5,548 bases of DNA from Treponema sp. (GTDB lineage Bacteria > Spirochaetota > Spirochaetia > Treponematales > Treponemataceae). The stretch is from NCBI GenBank assembly GCA_016282455.1, contig JAEEKM010000350.1:1-5548 (forward strand), read 5' to 3'. Under the pieces are notes generated by a model. That model had not been told where the DNA came from. It did no database searches and saw only the letters and a program-made list of their open reading frames with translations. Shown here one piece after another: positions 5,246 through 5,548 of the stretch. The first letter of the stretch is position 1. Each line of letters begins with the position of its first letter. The position numbers were made by a program, and so were the translations under genes.

Positions 5246-5318
5246 AACATATATTTAATGGGGGTTGAAGTGGGCAAAAAGACAAATCATTTTGAAAAAA
5301 AATGGATTTTTTTGTCAC

Positions 5319-5347
5319 TTGTAAGCCTCTCTTAAATTCAGTATTAT
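5319..5347 (+). promoter_or_regulatory. Promoter of ychF
   Basis: TTGTAA (5319-5324) and TATTAT (5342-5347) are separated by 17 bp, a good sigma-70-type pair (4/6 and 5/6 to consensus). Transcription would begin near 5353, giving a leader of roughly 30 bases before ATG 5386. Confidence 0.6.
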
Positions 5348-5385
5348 AGAAAACAATAAAGTTATTATTTTTAGGACAATTCAAG

Positions 5386-5548
5386 ATGAAATTAACCTGT
5401 GGTATTGTTGGACTTCCAAATGTGGGAAAGTCTACTTTGTTCAGTGCTCTGACTAAAACTCCCTGTGCGGCGGAAAACTATCCTTTCTGTACGATTGACC
5501 CCAATGTTGGTGTGGTTGATCTTCCAGATGAGCGCCTTGATTTTATGG
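5386..5548 (+). CDS. ychF: Redox-regulated ATPase YchF (OLA1 family), N-terminal part, cut by window edge
   Basis: The first 54 residues of an Obg-related P-loop ATPase are present. The Walker A motif GLPNVGKST spans residues 9-17, followed by the switch region NYPFCTIDPNVGVV (31-44) and the VDLPDERLD segment characteristic of YchF/OLA1. Family members prefer ATP over GTP, associate with ribosomes and affect translation and oxidative-stress responses. ATG 5386 is preceded by AGGA (5373-5376) with a somewhat long 9-nt spacer. It runs divergently from Rpn copy C and is a conserved chromosomal gene, so the Rpn cluster sits beside core genome. Confidence 0.95.
   Translation, partial: MKLTCGIVGLPNVGKSTLFSALTKTPCAAENYPFCTIDPNVGVVDLPDERLDFM

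Noticed and set aside
5095..5277. 60-codon frame on the - strand through the palindromes
   Set aside because: Its sequence is just translated inverted repeats, it overlaps the start of the Rpn gene, and it has no family resemblance or ribosome site; kept as repeats.
5258..5335. 25-codon ORF downstream of the GGAGG at 5231-5235
   Set aside because: The spacing from GGAGG to ATG 5258 is far too long, the GGAGG is in a hairpin loop, and the frame overlaps the ychF promoter.

Overview
The window looks like chromosomal DNA from a host-associated or rumen-type Treponema-like spirochete. This is an inference from moderate-to-low GC, a relaxed-lipobox Ig-domain lipoprotein, several copies of an Rpn/PD-(D/E)XK nuclease family and a spirochete-like YchF N-terminus. 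No rRNA, tRNA, CRISPR array or classical IS transposase was seen.

Layout: (1) positions 2-397 (+) hold the C-terminal end of an Rpn-like nuclease gene cut by the left edge (copy A). (2) Positions 562-3672 (+) encode a 1036-residue lipoprotein made almost entirely of Ig-like and beta-sandwich modules, with a carbohydrate-binding-like C-terminal domain. (3) Positions 3673-3830 carry a structured hairpin followed by a strong bidirectional terminator. (4) Positions 3831-4211 (-) hold an orphan C-terminal Rpn fragment (copy B), directly behind and overlapping the stop codon of (5) a full-length Rpn-like gene, 4208-5107 (-, copy C). (6) Positions 5108-5385 are a divergent intergenic region with three near-contiguous perfect palindromes and a promoter for (7) ychF (5386 onward, +), cut by the right edge.

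The most interesting signal is inside the Rpn copies. All three keep an excellent Shine-Dalgarno (AAAGGAG, 7-nt spacer) in front of an internal in-frame ATG, which would give a separate 70-76 residue C-terminal protein. The same small domain holds a four-residue repeat (EEGR/EEGA) whose copy number differs between copies through a 12-bp indel. In E. coli, Rpn genes are known to be genes-within-genes: the full-length nuclease (RpnL) is toxic, and a separately translated C-terminal protein (RpnS) with variable four-residue repeats neutralises it, with a role in phage defence. The window therefore looks like a spirochete version of that arrangement. Its added feature is a physically separated, antitoxin-sized fragment (copy B) behind the full-length gene. 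Copies A and C also form near-identical inverted repeats around the lipoprotein gene.
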